This document shows positions 19,410-28,905 of a stretch of DNA of 64,000 nt, in pieces. Positions within the stretch are counted from its first letter, which is position 1. Every line of letters starts with the position of its first letter. This DNA comes from an uncultured Caulobacterales bacterium (GTDB lineage Bacteria; Pseudomonadota; Alphaproteobacteria; Caulobacterales; Caulobacteraceae), in the NCBI GenBank assembly GCA_903858185.1, contig CAIOHT010000094.1, forward strand, positions 32,533-96,532. Direction: 5' to 3'. Under the pieces are notes generated by a model. It worked only from the letters and a program-made list of their open reading frames with translations. It ran no database searches and was not told where the DNA came from. Made by a program: the position numbers and the translations under genes.

Positions 19410-20241
19410 AGACTTCGACTGGAAGAACCTCGCGATCCGCGTCGCTTCCGCCACTGTCCTGGTGCCGACGGTGCTGGGCGCGATCTGGTATGGCGGCGGG
19501 CCGTTCCTGCTGATGATCGCGGTGGCCATCGGCCTGCTTGCAGTCGAGTGGGGCAAGATGTGCGCGCCGGAGGCGCCGGCCGAGGTGGCCGTAACGATCA
19601 CGGTTGCGGTCCTGGCGGCCGTCTTCGCGGCGCACGTAGGCTGGTATCGCAGCGCCTGGTTGCTGATGGTCGGCGGCGGCCTGCTCGCGGCCTTCATTAC
19701 GCGGCACAAGGCCGATCGCGCTGCGGATGCGGCCTACGGCGTGGTCTATATAGCCCCGGCCTGTATCGCGATGGTCTGGCTGCGCAACCCGGCCGGCGAA
19801 AGCGTGAGCTGGGACCTGACGCCGGGCGTTGCCTGGATGCTGCTGCTGTTCGTCATTACCTGGGCCGCGGATATCTGCGCTTTCGCGGTCGGCAGTGCGC
19901 TGAAGGGCCCGAAGCTCTGGCCGCGGTTCTCACCCAACAAGACGTGGTCAGGCTTTGCAGGCGGACTCGTGGGGTCGGTGCTGGCCGCGATCGCTTTCGC
20001 TCACTTCGCCGGTCTGGATCTGTCCTGGCCGACGGCGGGAATCTTCGGCCTGGTGGGAGGCCTTGCGACCATGGCGGGGGATCTCTGGGAGTCGATGTTG
20101 AAGCGACGGTTTGGCGTGAAGGACTCCGGTGATCTCATCCCGGGACACGGCGGTCTGCTCGACCGCGTCGATGGCCTGCTGTTCGCCAGCATTGCCATCG
20201 CCGGCGCGCGCATCGTTGTCCATTGGGGATGGGCCACTTGA
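19387..20241 (+). CDS. cdsA: Phosphatidate cytidylyltransferase (CDP-diglyceride synthase)
   Basis: Forms CDP-diacylglycerol, the branch-point intermediate of phospholipid synthesis, in the inner membrane. I place the start at ATG 19387 ([19 protein letters not shown]); a nearby upstream ATG (MAEPRP) is possible. The 284 residues are rich in membrane helices and end with the family signature around [19 protein letters not shown], including the conserved Asp pair. Translation is coupled to uppS, and the stop overlaps the dxr start region. Confidence 0.93.
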   Translation: MTSSLPARDFDWKNLAIRVASATVLVPTVLGAIWYGGGPFLLMIAVAIGLLAVEWGKMCAPEAPAEVAVTITVAVLAAVFAAHVGWYRSAWLLMVGGGLLAAFITRHKADRAADAAYGVVYIAPACIAMVWLRNPAGESVSWDLTPGVAWMLLLFVITWAADICAFAVGSALKGPKLWPRFSPNKTWSGFAGGLVGSVLAAIAFAHFAGLDLSWPTAGIFGLVGGLATMAGDLWESMLKRRFGVKDSGDLIPGHGGLLDRVDGLLFASIAIAGARIVVHWGWAT

Positions 20242-21431
20242 GCACGTGTCGCACGGTTGTTGTCCTGGGCTCGACCGGCTCGATCGGGGTCTCGACGCTC
20301 GACCTGTTCGAGAAATCGGGGGCCGAGGTGGAGATCCTCGCCCTCACCGCGGGCCGCAATGTCGAACTGCTCGCCCGGCAGGCGCTGCGTTGGCGGCCGA
20401 TGCTGGTGGTCATCGAGGACGAGTCGAAGCTCGGTGAACTGCGCGAGCGGCTCAGCGGGAGCGGTCTGCAGGCCGCCGGCGGGGCCGCCGCGATCGCCGA
20501 CGCCGCGGCGATGGGCGCTGATTGGGTTATGTCGGCGATCGTCGGCGCTGCGGGCCTCGCCCCGACCCTGGCCGCGGCCCGCAAGGGCTCGGTGATCGCG
20601 CTGGCCAACAAGGAAAGTCTTGTCTGCGCAGGCCCGGCGCTGCTGGAAGCCTCGCGGCTGGCCGGCGGTCGGGTGATCCCGGTCGATTCCGAGCATTCGG
20701 CGATCTTTCAGGTGCTGCAGCCCGACTGCATCCAGCGCGTGGCGCGGCTGATCCTGACGGCGTCCGGCGGTCCTTTCCGCACCTGGACCCGAGATCGGAT
20801 GCGGTCCGCGACGCCCGAGCAGGCGGTCGCCCATCCCAACTGGAGCATGGGCGCCAAGATTTCGATCGATTCCGCGACCATGATGAACAAGGGGCTCGAG
20901 ATGATCGAGGCCTCGTACCTCTTCTCCACGCCCGCGGAGCGCATCGATGTGCTCATCCATCCCCAGTCGGTGATCCACAGCATGGTCGAATATGAAGACG
21001 GTTCGACCCTGGCCCAGCTCGGGCCGCCGGACATGCGCAGCCCGATCGCCTGCGCATTCGCCTGGCCGGACCGTCTGCCCTGGCCGGCGCCGAAGCTGGA
21101 TCTGGCCGCCATGGGGCAACTGACCTTCGAGGCGCCGGATTCGGAGAAGTTCCCGGCGATCGATATCGCCCGGGCTGCCCTCAAGGCCGGAGGCGGTGCG
21201 CCGGCGGCGATGAACGCGGCCAACGAGATCGCCGTGGCGGCTTTCCTTGACCGCAAGATCGGCTTTCTCGATATTGCCCCGCTGGTTTCCGATACCCTCT
21301 CCCGCATGAACGGGCTGGGGGATCTGGACGCCGGTGTGGGGGACGGCGCGCTTGAGGGCGCGATGATGGTCGATGCGAGCGCGCGCCGGGTTGCGGCGGA
21401 AGCGGTTTCGCAGCGTCCAGCCTTCCACTGA
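20238..21431 (+). CDS. dxr: 1-deoxy-D-xylulose 5-phosphate reductoisomerase
   Basis: Second step of the non-mevalonate isoprenoid pathway, NADPH-dependent conversion of DXP to MEP. I prefer TTG 20238, which overlaps the cdsA stop (TTGA) and has GGGGATGGG just upstream; ATG 20229 is the alternative but its ribosome site would abut it. About 397 residues. Nucleotide-binding [15 protein letters not shown] opens the protein, NKESLVCAG and [10 protein letters not shown] mark the metal and substrate site, and [16 protein letters not shown] follows. Confidence 0.94.
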   Translation: MSTCRTVVVLGSTGSIGVSTLDLFEKSGAEVEILALTAGRNVELLARQALRWRPMLVVIEDESKLGELRERLSGSGLQAAGGAAAIADAAAMGADWVMSAIVGAAGLAPTLAAARKGSVIALANKESLVCAGPALLEASRLAGGRVIPVDSEHSAIFQVLQPDCIQRVARLILTASGGPFRTWTRDRMRSATPEQAVAHPNWSMGAKISIDSATMMNKGLEMIEASYLFSTPAERIDVLIHPQSVIHSMVEYEDGSTLAQLGPPDMRSPIACAFAWPDRLPWPAPKLDLAAMGQLTFEAPDSEKFPAIDIARAALKAGGGAPAAMNAANEIAVAAFLDRKIGFLDIAPLVSDTLSRMNGLGDLDAGVGDGALEGAMMVDASARRVAAEAVSQRPAFH

Positions 21432-21450
21432 CTGTAATGGAGTAGCCGGC

Positions 21451-22656
21451 TTGCCTGACCTCGTGTCCTGGATCCTGCCGTTCCTGTTCGTGCTGACCCT
21501 GGTGGTCACGATTCACGAGCTGGGACATTACTGGGCGGCCCGGTCCTTTGGCACCGTGATCGACAGCTTCTCCGTGGGTTTCGGCCGGGCGATCTTCAAA
21601 TGGCGCGACAAGCACGGCGTTGAGTGGCGGATCGGCTGGATTCCGCTGGGCGGCTACGTCCGTTTCGCCGGCGATGACAACGCCGCCAGCGTGCCGGACC
21701 ACGACGACCTGGCGGAGATGAAAGCGAAGATCCTCGAGCACAACGATCCCGAGGCCTTGCAGAAGTTCTTCCATTTCAAGCCGGTCTGGCAGCGGGCGAT
21801 CATTACCGTCGCCGGTCCGGTCGCCAATTTCATCCTGGCCATCGCGCTGTTCGCGCTGCTGCTGGGTGTGTTCGGCGAAGTGCGCAGCACGCCACGCGTG
21901 ACCGAGGTCACCCCGGGCGGGGCGGGGCAGAAGGCCGGCTTCGTCGCCGGCGATATCATCACCAAGGCCGACGGCCAGGCCGTGCAGGACTTCCAGGACA
22001 TCGTCCGTCACACCGTCGTGCGCGCCAATGTGCCGATCGTATTCACGGTCGAGCGTGCGGGTCGCGAGCTTGAGCTCGTCGCGACACCCGCGCTCAAGGA
22101 AGTCGTCGATCCCACCGGAGCGCGCCAGAAGATCGGCGTTCTGGGCCTAAGCCACCAGGCGACCGCCGAAGACACCCGGCGGGTCCGTTACGGGCCGATC
22201 GAGGCGGTGGCGGCGGGCGCGGGCAAGACCTGGGACGTGCTGTCGACGACATTCTACTATCTGGGCCGTCTGGTGCGAGGGCAGGTGCCCGCCGACCAGC
22301 TCGGCGGGTTTATCGGCATCGCAGCGGCGTCGGACGCCGTAGCCAAGGCCGGCGCCGAGGGCGCGCCCAACCCGGCGATGGGCGTTTTCGGGTCCTTTGT
22401 AGCGCTTCTGCAGCTGTCAGCGATTCTTTCGGTCAGCGTGGGCTTCCTGAATCTGCTGCCGATCCCCGTTCTGGATGGCGGACATCTGGTGTTTTACGCG
22501 TATGAAGCCGTTGCGCGCAGGCCACTGGCGGCAAAAGTCCAGGCGGTGGGATACCGCCTTGGTCTTGCCTTGCTGTTGGGATTCATGCTGTTCGCGGTCT
22601 GGAACGACCTGCAGCGCTACAACGTGTTCAATTTCCTTGGTGGTCTGTTCTCGTGA
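21451..22656 (+). CDS. rseP: Site-2 metalloprotease RseP (RIP family)
   Basis: Intramembrane zinc protease that cleaves membrane-bound anti-sigma and signal-peptide substrates. I use TTG 21451 with GGAG at 21439-21442; the ORF extends upstream into dxr without a good start. The 401 residues have HExxH at 22-26 (IHELGHYWAARSFG), one PDZ domain (ATPALKE... region preceded by GGAGQKAGFVAGDIITKADG) and the second active-site motif NLLPIPVLDGGHLVFY with its metal-binding Asp. It lies directly before bamA, the usual envelope-assembly order. Confidence 0.95.
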   Translation: MPDLVSWILPFLFVLTLVVTIHELGHYWAARSFGTVIDSFSVGFGRAIFKWRDKHGVEWRIGWIPLGGYVRFAGDDNAASVPDHDDLAEMKAKILEHNDPEALQKFFHFKPVWQRAIITVAGPVANFILAIALFALLLGVFGEVRSTPRVTEVTPGGAGQKAGFVAGDIITKADGQAVQDFQDIVRHTVVRANVPIVFTVERAGRELELVATPALKEVVDPTGARQKIGVLGLSHQATAEDTRRVRYGPIEAVAAGAGKTWDVLSTTFYYLGRLVRGQVPADQLGGFIGIAAASDAVAKAGAEGAPNPAMGVFGSFVALLQLSAILSVSVGFLNLLPIPVLDGGHLVFYAYEAVARRPLAAKVQAVGYRLGLALLLGFMLFAVWNDLQRYNVFNFLGGLFS

Positions 22657-25073
22657 GCACCCGCCGACCGCCGATGGCAGACCATATGAAGCATGCTCGT
22701 GCGCACAGCGCTGCGATTGTTACCCTCGCTGCGATCCTTCTGGGGACGACGGCGCTCACCGCCCCGACCGCGGCCTATGCCCAGGCCGAGCAGGGGGTGG
22801 TCCAGCGCGTCCTCGTCCAGGGCAATGAACGCATCGAAGCGGGAACCGTTATCTCCTACCTGCCGATCCAGGCCGGGGACGTGGCCGACTCTGCGCGGAT
22901 CGACGTCGCGCTGAAGACGCTGTTCCGCACCGACCTGTTCGCGGACGTGAAGATCGACCTCCAGCCCAACGGCGACCTGATCGTGCGTGTGGTCGAGAAC
23001 CCGATCATCAACCGCGTGATCTTCGAGGGCAACTCGGCGCTCAAGGAAGACAAGCTGCGCGAGGAAGTGACGATCCGCCCGCGCGGCATCTTCACCCGCG
23101 CCAAGGTTCAGTCCGACGTCCAGCGCCTGATCGAACTCTATCGCAAGTCCGGCCGCATCGGCGTGACCGTGACGCCCAAGGTTGTCGAGCTGCCGCAGAA
23201 GCGCATCGACCTGATCTTCGAGATCAGCGAAGGTCCGAAGAGCGGCGTTCTCGACGTCAACATCCTGGGCAACGTGGCGTTCTCCGACGGCGACCTGGCT
23301 GACGTGATCGTCACCGAGGAGTCCCACTGGTACAAATTCCTGTCGAGCAACGACAACTACGACCCTGACCGGATCGAGTACGACAAGGAGCAGCTGCGGA
23401 AGTTCTACCGCAACAAGGGCTACTACGACTTCCGGGTCATCTCGGCGGTGGCCGAGCTCTCCCCCGAGCGCAACGGCTTCGTGGTCACCTACACGATCGA
23501 GGAAGGCCAGAAGTACAAGTTCGGCAAGCTGACGGTCGAGACCGAGCTGAAGAAGCTGGACGGCACCGTGCTGCAGCAGCTCCTGCCGATCCGCTCGGGC
23601 CAGATCTACCAGGACGAGCTGATTGAGCAGGCGACGGACTCGCTGACCTTCGCCGCCGGTGCGGCCGGCTTCGCCTTCGTCGATGTCCGTCCGCGTTACA
23701 TTCCCAACCGGGAAACGCGCACCGTTGACGTGGTCTTCGCCGTCAAGGAAGGCCCGCGCGTCTACATCGACCGCATCGACATCGTCGGCAACACCCGCAC
23801 GCTCGACTATGTCGTCCGTCGCGAGATGAACGTCACCGAGGGCGACGCCTACAACCGCGTGCTCGTCGATCGTTCGCGTCAGCAGATCCGCGGCCTTGGC
23901 TTCTTCAAGGACGTGACGATCGAGGAAGTCCCCAGCGGCGTGCCGGATCGCACGACCCTGCGGGTGCAGGTCGAAGAGCAGCCGACGGGCGAGTTGTCCT
24001 TCAGCGCGGGCTACAGCTCGGTTGACCAGTTGATTCTCGATCTCGGCATCAGCGAGCGGAACTTCCGCGGCCGAGGCCAGAACGTCCGGGCCCGGGTGTC
24101 GGTCGGTTCGCTGCGCCAGCAGATCGACTTCTCGTTCACCGAACCGCGCTTTCTCGGCCGCGACCTGCGCGCCGGTATCGACATCTATTCGTACAAGTAC
24201 GACTTCAGCCAGCAGACCGCTTTCGACACCGCCTCGACCGGCATGGGCTTGCGGCTGGGCTTCCCGCTGACGACCAATGCCTCGATGGGACTGCGGTACA
24301 CCCTGCGCACCGACGACGTGGTGGTGGACGACTCCTACTGCATCGTTGGTCAGGAAGTGGTCTCGCCGGCGCTCTGCGCGCAGCGCGGCTCCAACGTGAC
24401 CTCGCTGATCGGCTACACGGTCCGACTCGACCGCCGGAACGACCTGCTGAAGCCGACCCGCGGCTATTTCATCGAGCTGAACCAGGACCTCGCCGGTCTG
24501 GGCGGCGATGTGAACTACCTGAAGACCGAGGCGAGCGGCGGCTGGTACTACGGTTTCAACAAGGACTTTGTTCTCAGCGCGACCGGCAACTTCGGCTACA
24601 TCGACGGCTGGCACGGCGACAACATCCGCATCAACGATCGCTTCTACAAGGGCGGCAACAGCTTCCGCGGCTTCGAGGTCGCCGGTATCGGTCCGCGCGA
24701 TACCTCGTTCGGCCGCACGGACGCCCTCGGCGGCAAGCTCTATGCGATCGGCTCGCTGGAGCTGTCCGTGCCGACCTTCCTGCCGGAACAGTATGGCATC
24801 AAGGCCTCGCTGTTCACCGATGTCGGCACCGTCGGTCTGCTCGACGACGCGGATCTGCGCGACCGTTTCGGCCAGATTATCGACTGCGACACCTCGACCA
24901 CGACAGTTACGCCCTGCATCAAGGATGATATCGGATTGCGCGCTTCTGCCGGCCTGTCGATCTTCTGGCGGTCGCCGATGGGGCCAATTCGCTTCGACTT
25001 TAGCCAAATTCTGGCCAAAGAAGAGTACGACAAGACGGAAACTTTCCGCTTCTCCACCTCCACAAGGTTCTAG
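22653..25073 (+). CDS. bamA: Outer membrane protein assembly factor BamA
   Basis: Central Omp85 barrel of the BAM complex, inserting outer-membrane proteins. 806 residues from GTG 22653 (overlapping rseP by GTGA); in-frame ATGs at 22674 and 22686 are alternatives, the latter giving a tidier signal peptide (MKHARAHSAAIVTLAAILLG, cleavage after AYAQA). Five POTRA repeats occupy roughly residues 45-430, followed by the C-terminal barrel with GGNSFRGFEVAGIGPRD in the conserved L6 loop region and the terminal RFSTSTRF ending in Phe. Confidence 0.96.
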   Translation: MSTRRPPMADHMKHARAHSAAIVTLAAILLGTTALTAPTAAYAQAEQGVVQRVLVQGNERIEAGTVISYLPIQAGDVADSARIDVALKTLFRTDLFADVKIDLQPNGDLIVRVVENPIINRVIFEGNSALKEDKLREEVTIRPRGIFTRAKVQSDVQRLIELYRKSGRIGVTVTPKVVELPQKRIDLIFEISEGPKSGVLDVNILGNVAFSDGDLADVIVTEESHWYKFLSSNDNYDPDRIEYDKEQLRKFYRNKGYYDFRVISAVAELSPERNGFVVTYTIEEGQKYKFGKLTVETELKKLDGTVLQQLLPIRSGQIYQDELIEQATDSLTFAAGAAGFAFVDVRPRYIPNRETRTVDVVFAVKEGPRVYIDRIDIVGNTRTLDYVVRREMNVTEGDAYNRVLVDRSRQQIRGLGFFKDVTIEEVPSGVPDRTTLRVQVEEQPTGELSFSAGYSSVDQLILDLGISERNFRGRGQNVRARVSVGSLRQQIDFSFTEPRFLGRDLRAGIDIYSYKYDFSQQTAFDTASTGMGLRLGFPLTTNASMGLRYTLRTDDVVVDDSYCIVGQEVVSPALCAQRGSNVTSLIGYTVRLDRRNDLLKPTRGYFIELNQDLAGLGGDVNYLKTEASGGWYYGFNKDFVLSATGNFGYIDGWHGDNIRINDRFYKGGNSFRGFEVAGIGPRDTSFGRTDALGGKLYAIGSLELSVPTFLPEQYGIKASLFTDVGTVGLLDDADLRDRFGQIIDCDTSTTTVTPCIKDDIGLRASAGLSIFWRSPMGPIRFDFSQILAKEEYDKTETFRFSTSTRF

Positions 25074-25078
25074 ACTCC

Positions 25079-25750
25079 ATGTTCTTCAACAAGACCCTCG
25101 CGGTCGCGGCCGGCGCGGCCGCTGCTCTCGCCTTCGCCTCGGCCGTCGCGGCCCAGACGCCCCCGCCGCGTCCGGCCGGTCCGCCCGTCGCGGCCGTGGC
25201 GGCGCCCGCGCCCGTCCAGGTCCGTCATGGCCCGGCCCTGCCGGGGGTCTGCACCTACAACGGCGACCAGGCCGTGCAGGACTCGGAAGTCGGCAAGTAT
25301 GTCGCCGCGCGCATGAAGCAGATCATCGCCGAAGTGAACGCCGAGCTGACCGCCGAAGACACCGCGATCAAGAACGAAGCCAAGGCGATTGATACCGCCC
25401 GCGCCGCAGGTCCGACCGATGCGCTGGAAGCCCGCGCCGCGAACCTCCAGGTCCGCTTCAACGCCTTCAAGCGCAAGCAGCAGCTGCGTCAGGCCGAGGT
25501 CCAGCAGACCGAACGCAAGGCGCTCCTGCGCGTCCTTCAGGAACTCGACCCGATCGCGGTCAGCGTCTACCAGGCCCGCAACTGTTCGTTGCTGCTCGGC
25601 GAAGGCGTGCTGCTCGGCAATCCGGCCATGGACATCACCGGTCAGGTGGTCACGGGCCTGAACGCCAAGATCAAGTCCTTCACCTTCAACCGTGAGCGCA
25701 TGGACACCCCGCCGGCCGGCGCGCCCGCTACGCCGCCGCGCGCGAACTAG
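25079..25750 (+). CDS. OmpH/Skp family periplasmic chaperone
   Basis: A 223-residue secreted protein five bases after bamA. It has a signal peptide (MFFNKTLAVAAGAAAALAFA, cleavage near AVAAQT), a proline-rich stretch, and then a long charged helical section (residues about 70-160, RMKQIIAEVNAELTAEDTAI... with many Gln/Glu/Arg) fitting the Skp coiled-coil arms. The position between bamA and lpxD is the classical place of skp. The tail PPAGAPATPPRAN is low complexity. Sequence similarity to E. coli Skp is weak by eye. Confidence 0.85.
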   Translation: MFFNKTLAVAAGAAAALAFASAVAAQTPPPRPAGPPVAAVAAPAPVQVRHGPALPGVCTYNGDQAVQDSEVGKYVAARMKQIIAEVNAELTAEDTAIKNEAKAIDTARAAGPTDALEARAANLQVRFNAFKRKQQLRQAEVQQTERKALLRVLQELDPIAVSVYQARNCSLLLGEGVLLGNPAMDITGQVVTGLNAKIKSFTFNRERMDTPPAGAPATPPRAN

Positions 25751-25783
25751 CCGACTCGCGCTATCGCGGGTCTGTGCGAGGAT

Positions 25784-26812
25784 ATGATGCCTGACCCGCG
25801 ATTTTTCGAGACCAGGGCGCCCCTGTCGTTGGGGGATATCGCCAGCCTGACCGGTGCAGTGGTGGCCGGTCAGGACCTGTCCGATCGGCGGATCGTCGGT
25901 GTGGCTCCTCTGGATCGGGCGGGCCCGGCCGACGTCGCTTTTCTCGGGGACAGGAAGTATCTGGCCGCGCTGCGAGCGACGCGCGCCGGCGCCTGTTTCG
26001 TCCATGAAGCGCAGGCCGCCGAGGCGCCGGCTGGTTGTATCGCGCTTGTGGTCGGGAAGCCGCAGGCCGCCTGGGTGGCGGCCGCGAACGCCCTGCATGC
26101 GCCGCGGTTTGCCGATGCCGGCGCCGACCGTATTCATCCTGATGCGCAGATCGAGGACGACGTACACCTCGCCCCCAATGTCACGATTTCCGCCGGAGCG
26201 AGGATCGGTCGTGGCACCCGGATCGCGCCGGGCGCGGTCATCGGCCCCGGCGTTGCTATTGGCCGCGACTGCGAGATTGGCGCGAACGCCACCATCGGCT
26301 TCGCCCTGCTCGGTGATCGGGTGAAGATCTATGCCGGGGTCCGGATCGGGGAGGCCGGTTTTGGCGCAACGGCGGGCACCGCCGGCGTCGTCGACGTGCC
26401 CCAGCTGGGTCGGGTTATCCTGCAGGACGGCGTCACCGTCGGCGCGAACAGCTGCATCGACCGTGGCGCCTGGGAAGACACGGTGCTGGGTGAGAACACC
26501 AAACTCGACAACATGGTGCACATCGCCCACAACGTGCGGATCGGGCGTAACTGTGTTCTGGCGGGCTTCACGGGGGTCTCGGGAAGCGTGACGATCGGTG
26601 ATGGCTGCGCCTTTGGCGGCCAGTCCGGGGTTGCCGACCACGTCACCATCGGCGATGGCGCCCAGTTGGCGGCCGGCGGTGGGCTGTTTCGCGATATTCC
26701 GGCCGGCGAGACCTGGGGCGGCTTCCCGGCCCAGCCAATCCGGATGTGGCTGCGAGAGACGGCGACGCTGGCCCGCCTGGCCCGTGAAAAGAAAAGGACT
26801 GGTCATGAGTGA
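25784..26812 (+). CDS. lpxD: UDP-3-O-(3-hydroxyacyl)glucosamine N-acyltransferase (LpxD)
   Basis: Third step of lipid A synthesis, adding the N-linked hydroxyacyl chain. The 342-residue product has an N-terminal uridine-binding domain and a left-handed beta-helix of hexapeptide repeats (residues about 115-300, for example APNVTISAGARIGRGTRIAP). The catalytic-region segment NMVHIAHNVRIGRNC carries the expected His. ATG 25784 is followed at once by another in-frame ATG (25787), which is an equal candidate; GAGGAT lies just upstream. It overlaps fabZ by 8 bases. Confidence 0.95.
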   Translation: MMPDPRFFETRAPLSLGDIASLTGAVVAGQDLSDRRIVGVAPLDRAGPADVAFLGDRKYLAALRATRAGACFVHEAQAAEAPAGCIALVVGKPQAAWVAAANALHAPRFADAGADRIHPDAQIEDDVHLAPNVTISAGARIGRGTRIAPGAVIGPGVAIGRDCEIGANATIGFALLGDRVKIYAGVRIGEAGFGATAGTAGVVDVPQLGRVILQDGVTVGANSCIDRGAWEDTVLGENTKLDNMVHIAHNVRIGRNCVLAGFTGVSGSVTIGDGCAFGGQSGVADHVTIGDGAQLAAGGGLFRDIPAGETWGGFPAQPIRMWLRETATLARLAREKKRTGHE

Positions 26813-27272
26813 CGGCGAAGAATCCCTTCCGACGATCGAGATCAACGAGATCCTCGCGCGGCTGCCGCACCGCTACCCGTTCCTTCTGGTCGACCGCGCA
26901 GAGCAGTACAGGCCAAGCGAGTCGCTGGTCGGCATCAAGTGCGTGACGATCAACGAGCCGTACTTCCCGGGCCATTTCCCCGGCAATCCGGTCATGCCGG
27001 GCGTGCTGGTGGTCGAGGCCCTGGCCCAGGTCGGGGCGCTGCTGATGTCCAAGTCCTGGGATATCGACATCAGCAAGACGACGATCTTCTTCATGTCCGT
27101 GGACGGTGCCCGCTTCCGTCTGCCGGTGCGCCCCGGCGATGTGCTGAAGCTGCATGTGGACGTGGTGAAAATCCGCGCGCCGGTGGTCAAGTTCAAGGGC
27201 CGGGCGCTCGTCAACGGCAAGCTGGCGGCCGAGTGCGAGTTCTCGGCCATGAAGGCGGACAACCCGGCGTGA
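26805..27272 (+). CDS. fabZ: 3-hydroxyacyl-[acyl-carrier-protein] dehydratase FabZ
   Basis: Dehydrates 3-hydroxyacyl-ACP in fatty-acid elongation; it competes with LpxA/LpxD for hydroxyacyl-ACP and so balances phospholipid and lipid A. The 155 residues include [12 protein letters not shown] and the hot-dog active site [20 protein letters not shown] (His and Glu). AAAAGGACTGGTC precedes the ATG. It overlaps both neighbours (ATGAGTGA with lpxD, GTGA with lpxA). Confidence 0.97.
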   Translation: MSDGEESLPTIEINEILARLPHRYPFLLVDRAEQYRPSESLVGIKCVTINEPYFPGHFPGNPVMPGVLVVEALAQVGALLMSKSWDIDISKTTIFFMSVDGARFRLPVRPGDVLKLHVDVVKIRAPVVKFKGRALVNGKLAAECEFSAMKADNPA

Positions 27273-28063
27273 CCCTGATTCATCCCACGGCCATCGTCGA
27301 CAAGGCTGCGCAGATCGACCCCAGCGTGGAGATTGGTCCCTACTGCCTTGTCGGACCAGGTGCGACCCTGTCGAAGGGCGTGAAGCTGCTGTCTCACGCG
27401 ATCGTCGAGGGCGTCACCGAAGTCGGCGAGGACTGCATCCTGCATCCGTTCGCCTGCCTCGGCGGACCGCCGCAGCATTCGGCGCACAAGGGCGAACCGA
27501 CCCGCGTGGTTGTCGGCGCCCGCAACGTTTTCCGCGAGCATGTGACCGTCCATGCGGGCACGGCCGTCGGACGCGGCGTCACGACGATCGGCTCGGACGG
27601 CCTGTTCATGGTCAGCGTTCATGTCGGCCATGACTGCGTGATCGGCGACAAGGTCACCATGGCGCCCAGCGTGGCGGTCGGTGGCCACGTGACGGTCAAC
27701 GACTTCGTTTTCCTCGGCGGACTTGCGGCGATCCACCAGTTCACCCGCATTGGCCGGTATGCCTTCGTCGGCGGCGGCGGGATCGTCACCAAGGACGTCA
27801 TTCCCTACGGCTCGGTCTGGGGCAACCACGCCCACCTCGAGGGCCTGAACCTGATCGGCCTGAAACGGCGGAATTTCACGCGTGAGCAGATCGCCACCCT
27901 GCGCGCGGCCTACCGTCTGCTGTTCGCCGACGAGGGCACGTTTCAGGAGCGCCTCGACGACGTCACCGAAGCCTATCCCGATGTCCCGGAAATCATGGAA
28001 ATCGTGGCCTTCATCCGGGATGACGCCACGCGGCCGCTGTGCCTCCCCGAGCGCGAGGTCTGA
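27269..28063 (+). CDS. lpxA: Acyl-ACP--UDP-N-acetylglucosamine O-acyltransferase (LpxA)
   Basis: First step of lipid A synthesis. GTG 27269 overlaps the fabZ stop. The 264 residues open with hexapeptide beta-helix repeats ([20 protein letters not shown]) and include [19 protein letters not shown] and [14 protein letters not shown] with the catalytic His. The C-terminal helical domain ([20 protein letters not shown]) is normal. Length matches E. coli LpxA. Confidence 0.96.
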   Translation: MTLIHPTAIVDKAAQIDPSVEIGPYCLVGPGATLSKGVKLLSHAIVEGVTEVGEDCILHPFACLGGPPQHSAHKGEPTRVVVGARNVFREHVTVHAGTAVGRGVTTIGSDGLFMVSVHVGHDCVIGDKVTMAPSVAVGGHVTVNDFVFLGGLAAIHQFTRIGRYAFVGGGGIVTKDVIPYGSVWGNHAHLEGLNLIGLKRRNFTREQIATLRAAYRLLFADEGTFQERLDDVTEAYPDVPEIMEIVAFIRDDATRPLCLPEREV

Positions 28064-28065
28064 CC

Positions 28066-28905
28066 GTGCGCAAGCTCGGAATCGTCGCCGGGGGCGGAGG
28101 CCTGCCGGCCGAGATAGCGTCGCGTTGCGCCCGCACGGGCCGGCCCTATTTCGTTGTCCGCCTGAAGGGCTTTGCCGACGAGGCCACGCTTGGCCATCCC
28201 TCCGCCGAGATCGGCCTCGCGGAACTGGGGAAGGTTTTCAAGACTTTGCGAGCGGAACAGTGCGAGGCGGTCTGTTTCGCCGGGACCGTGGCACGCCCCG
28301 ACTTCGGCAAGCTTAAACCGGATATCCGTGGCATGGCCGCCCTGCCGTCGATCATCGCCGCAGGCCGCAAGGGCGATGACGGCCTGCTGCGCGCCGTGCT
28401 CGACGAGTTCCGCAAGGAGGGCTTCGCGATCGAAGGCGCCCATGAGGCAGCCGCGTCGATGACCCTGCCGCTTGGAATTCTGGGAACGGTGTCTCCGGCG
28501 GAATCCTGCGGCGAAGACATCCAGCGGGCGCTTGTCGCTGCGCGGGCGATCGGTCGGCTCGATATTGGCCAGGGCGCGGTTGTCTGCCATGGCCTGGTGC
28601 TGGCGGTGGAGGCCCAGGAGGGCACCGACGCCATGCTGCACCGTGTTCGCGGTCTGCCCGAAGCTGTTCGCGGCGCGCCGGGCCGGATGGCCGGGGTGCT
28701 GGCCAAGGCGCCCAAGCCGATCCAGTCGACCGATGTGGACCTGCCGACCATCGGCGTCACCACGGTGCGCGGGGCGGCCCAGGCCGGCCTGGCGGGCATC
28801 GTCGGCGAGGCCGGGCGTCTGCTGATCGTCAACCGCGAGGAAACGGAAGCCATGGCCAATGACCTTGGTCTGTTCATCCTCGGCGTTGAGGCGAAGGACG
28901 AATGA
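28066..28905 (+). CDS. lpxI: UDP-2,3-diacylglucosamine pyrophosphatase LpxI
   Basis: Hydrolyses UDP-2,3-diacylglucosamine to lipid X by attack on the alpha phosphate; it replaces LpxH in many alphaproteobacteria and was characterised in Caulobacter. GTG 28066 lies two bases after the lpxA stop. The 279-residue protein (DUF1009 family) starts VRKLGIVAGGGGLPAEIASR and has the conserved VVCHGLVLAVEAQEGTDAML and a late DVDLPTIGVTTVRGA segment. It sits exactly between lpxA and lpxB, consistent with its pathway step. Confidence 0.95.
   Translation: MRKLGIVAGGGGLPAEIASRCARTGRPYFVVRLKGFADEATLGHPSAEIGLAELGKVFKTLRAEQCEAVCFAGTVARPDFGKLKPDIRGMAALPSIIAAGRKGDDGLLRAVLDEFRKEGFAIEGAHEAAASMTLPLGILGTVSPAESCGEDIQRALVAARAIGRLDIGQGAVVCHGLVLAVEAQEGTDAMLHRVRGLPEAVRGAPGRMAGVLAKAPKPIQSTDVDLPTIGVTTVRGAAQAGLAGIVGEAGRLLIVNREETEAMANDLGLFILGVEAKDE

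Noticed and set aside
22617-25007. 796-codon open frame on the minus strand
   Set aside because: Antisense shadow of bamA with no recognisable protein motif and a composition typical of reversed coding DNA.
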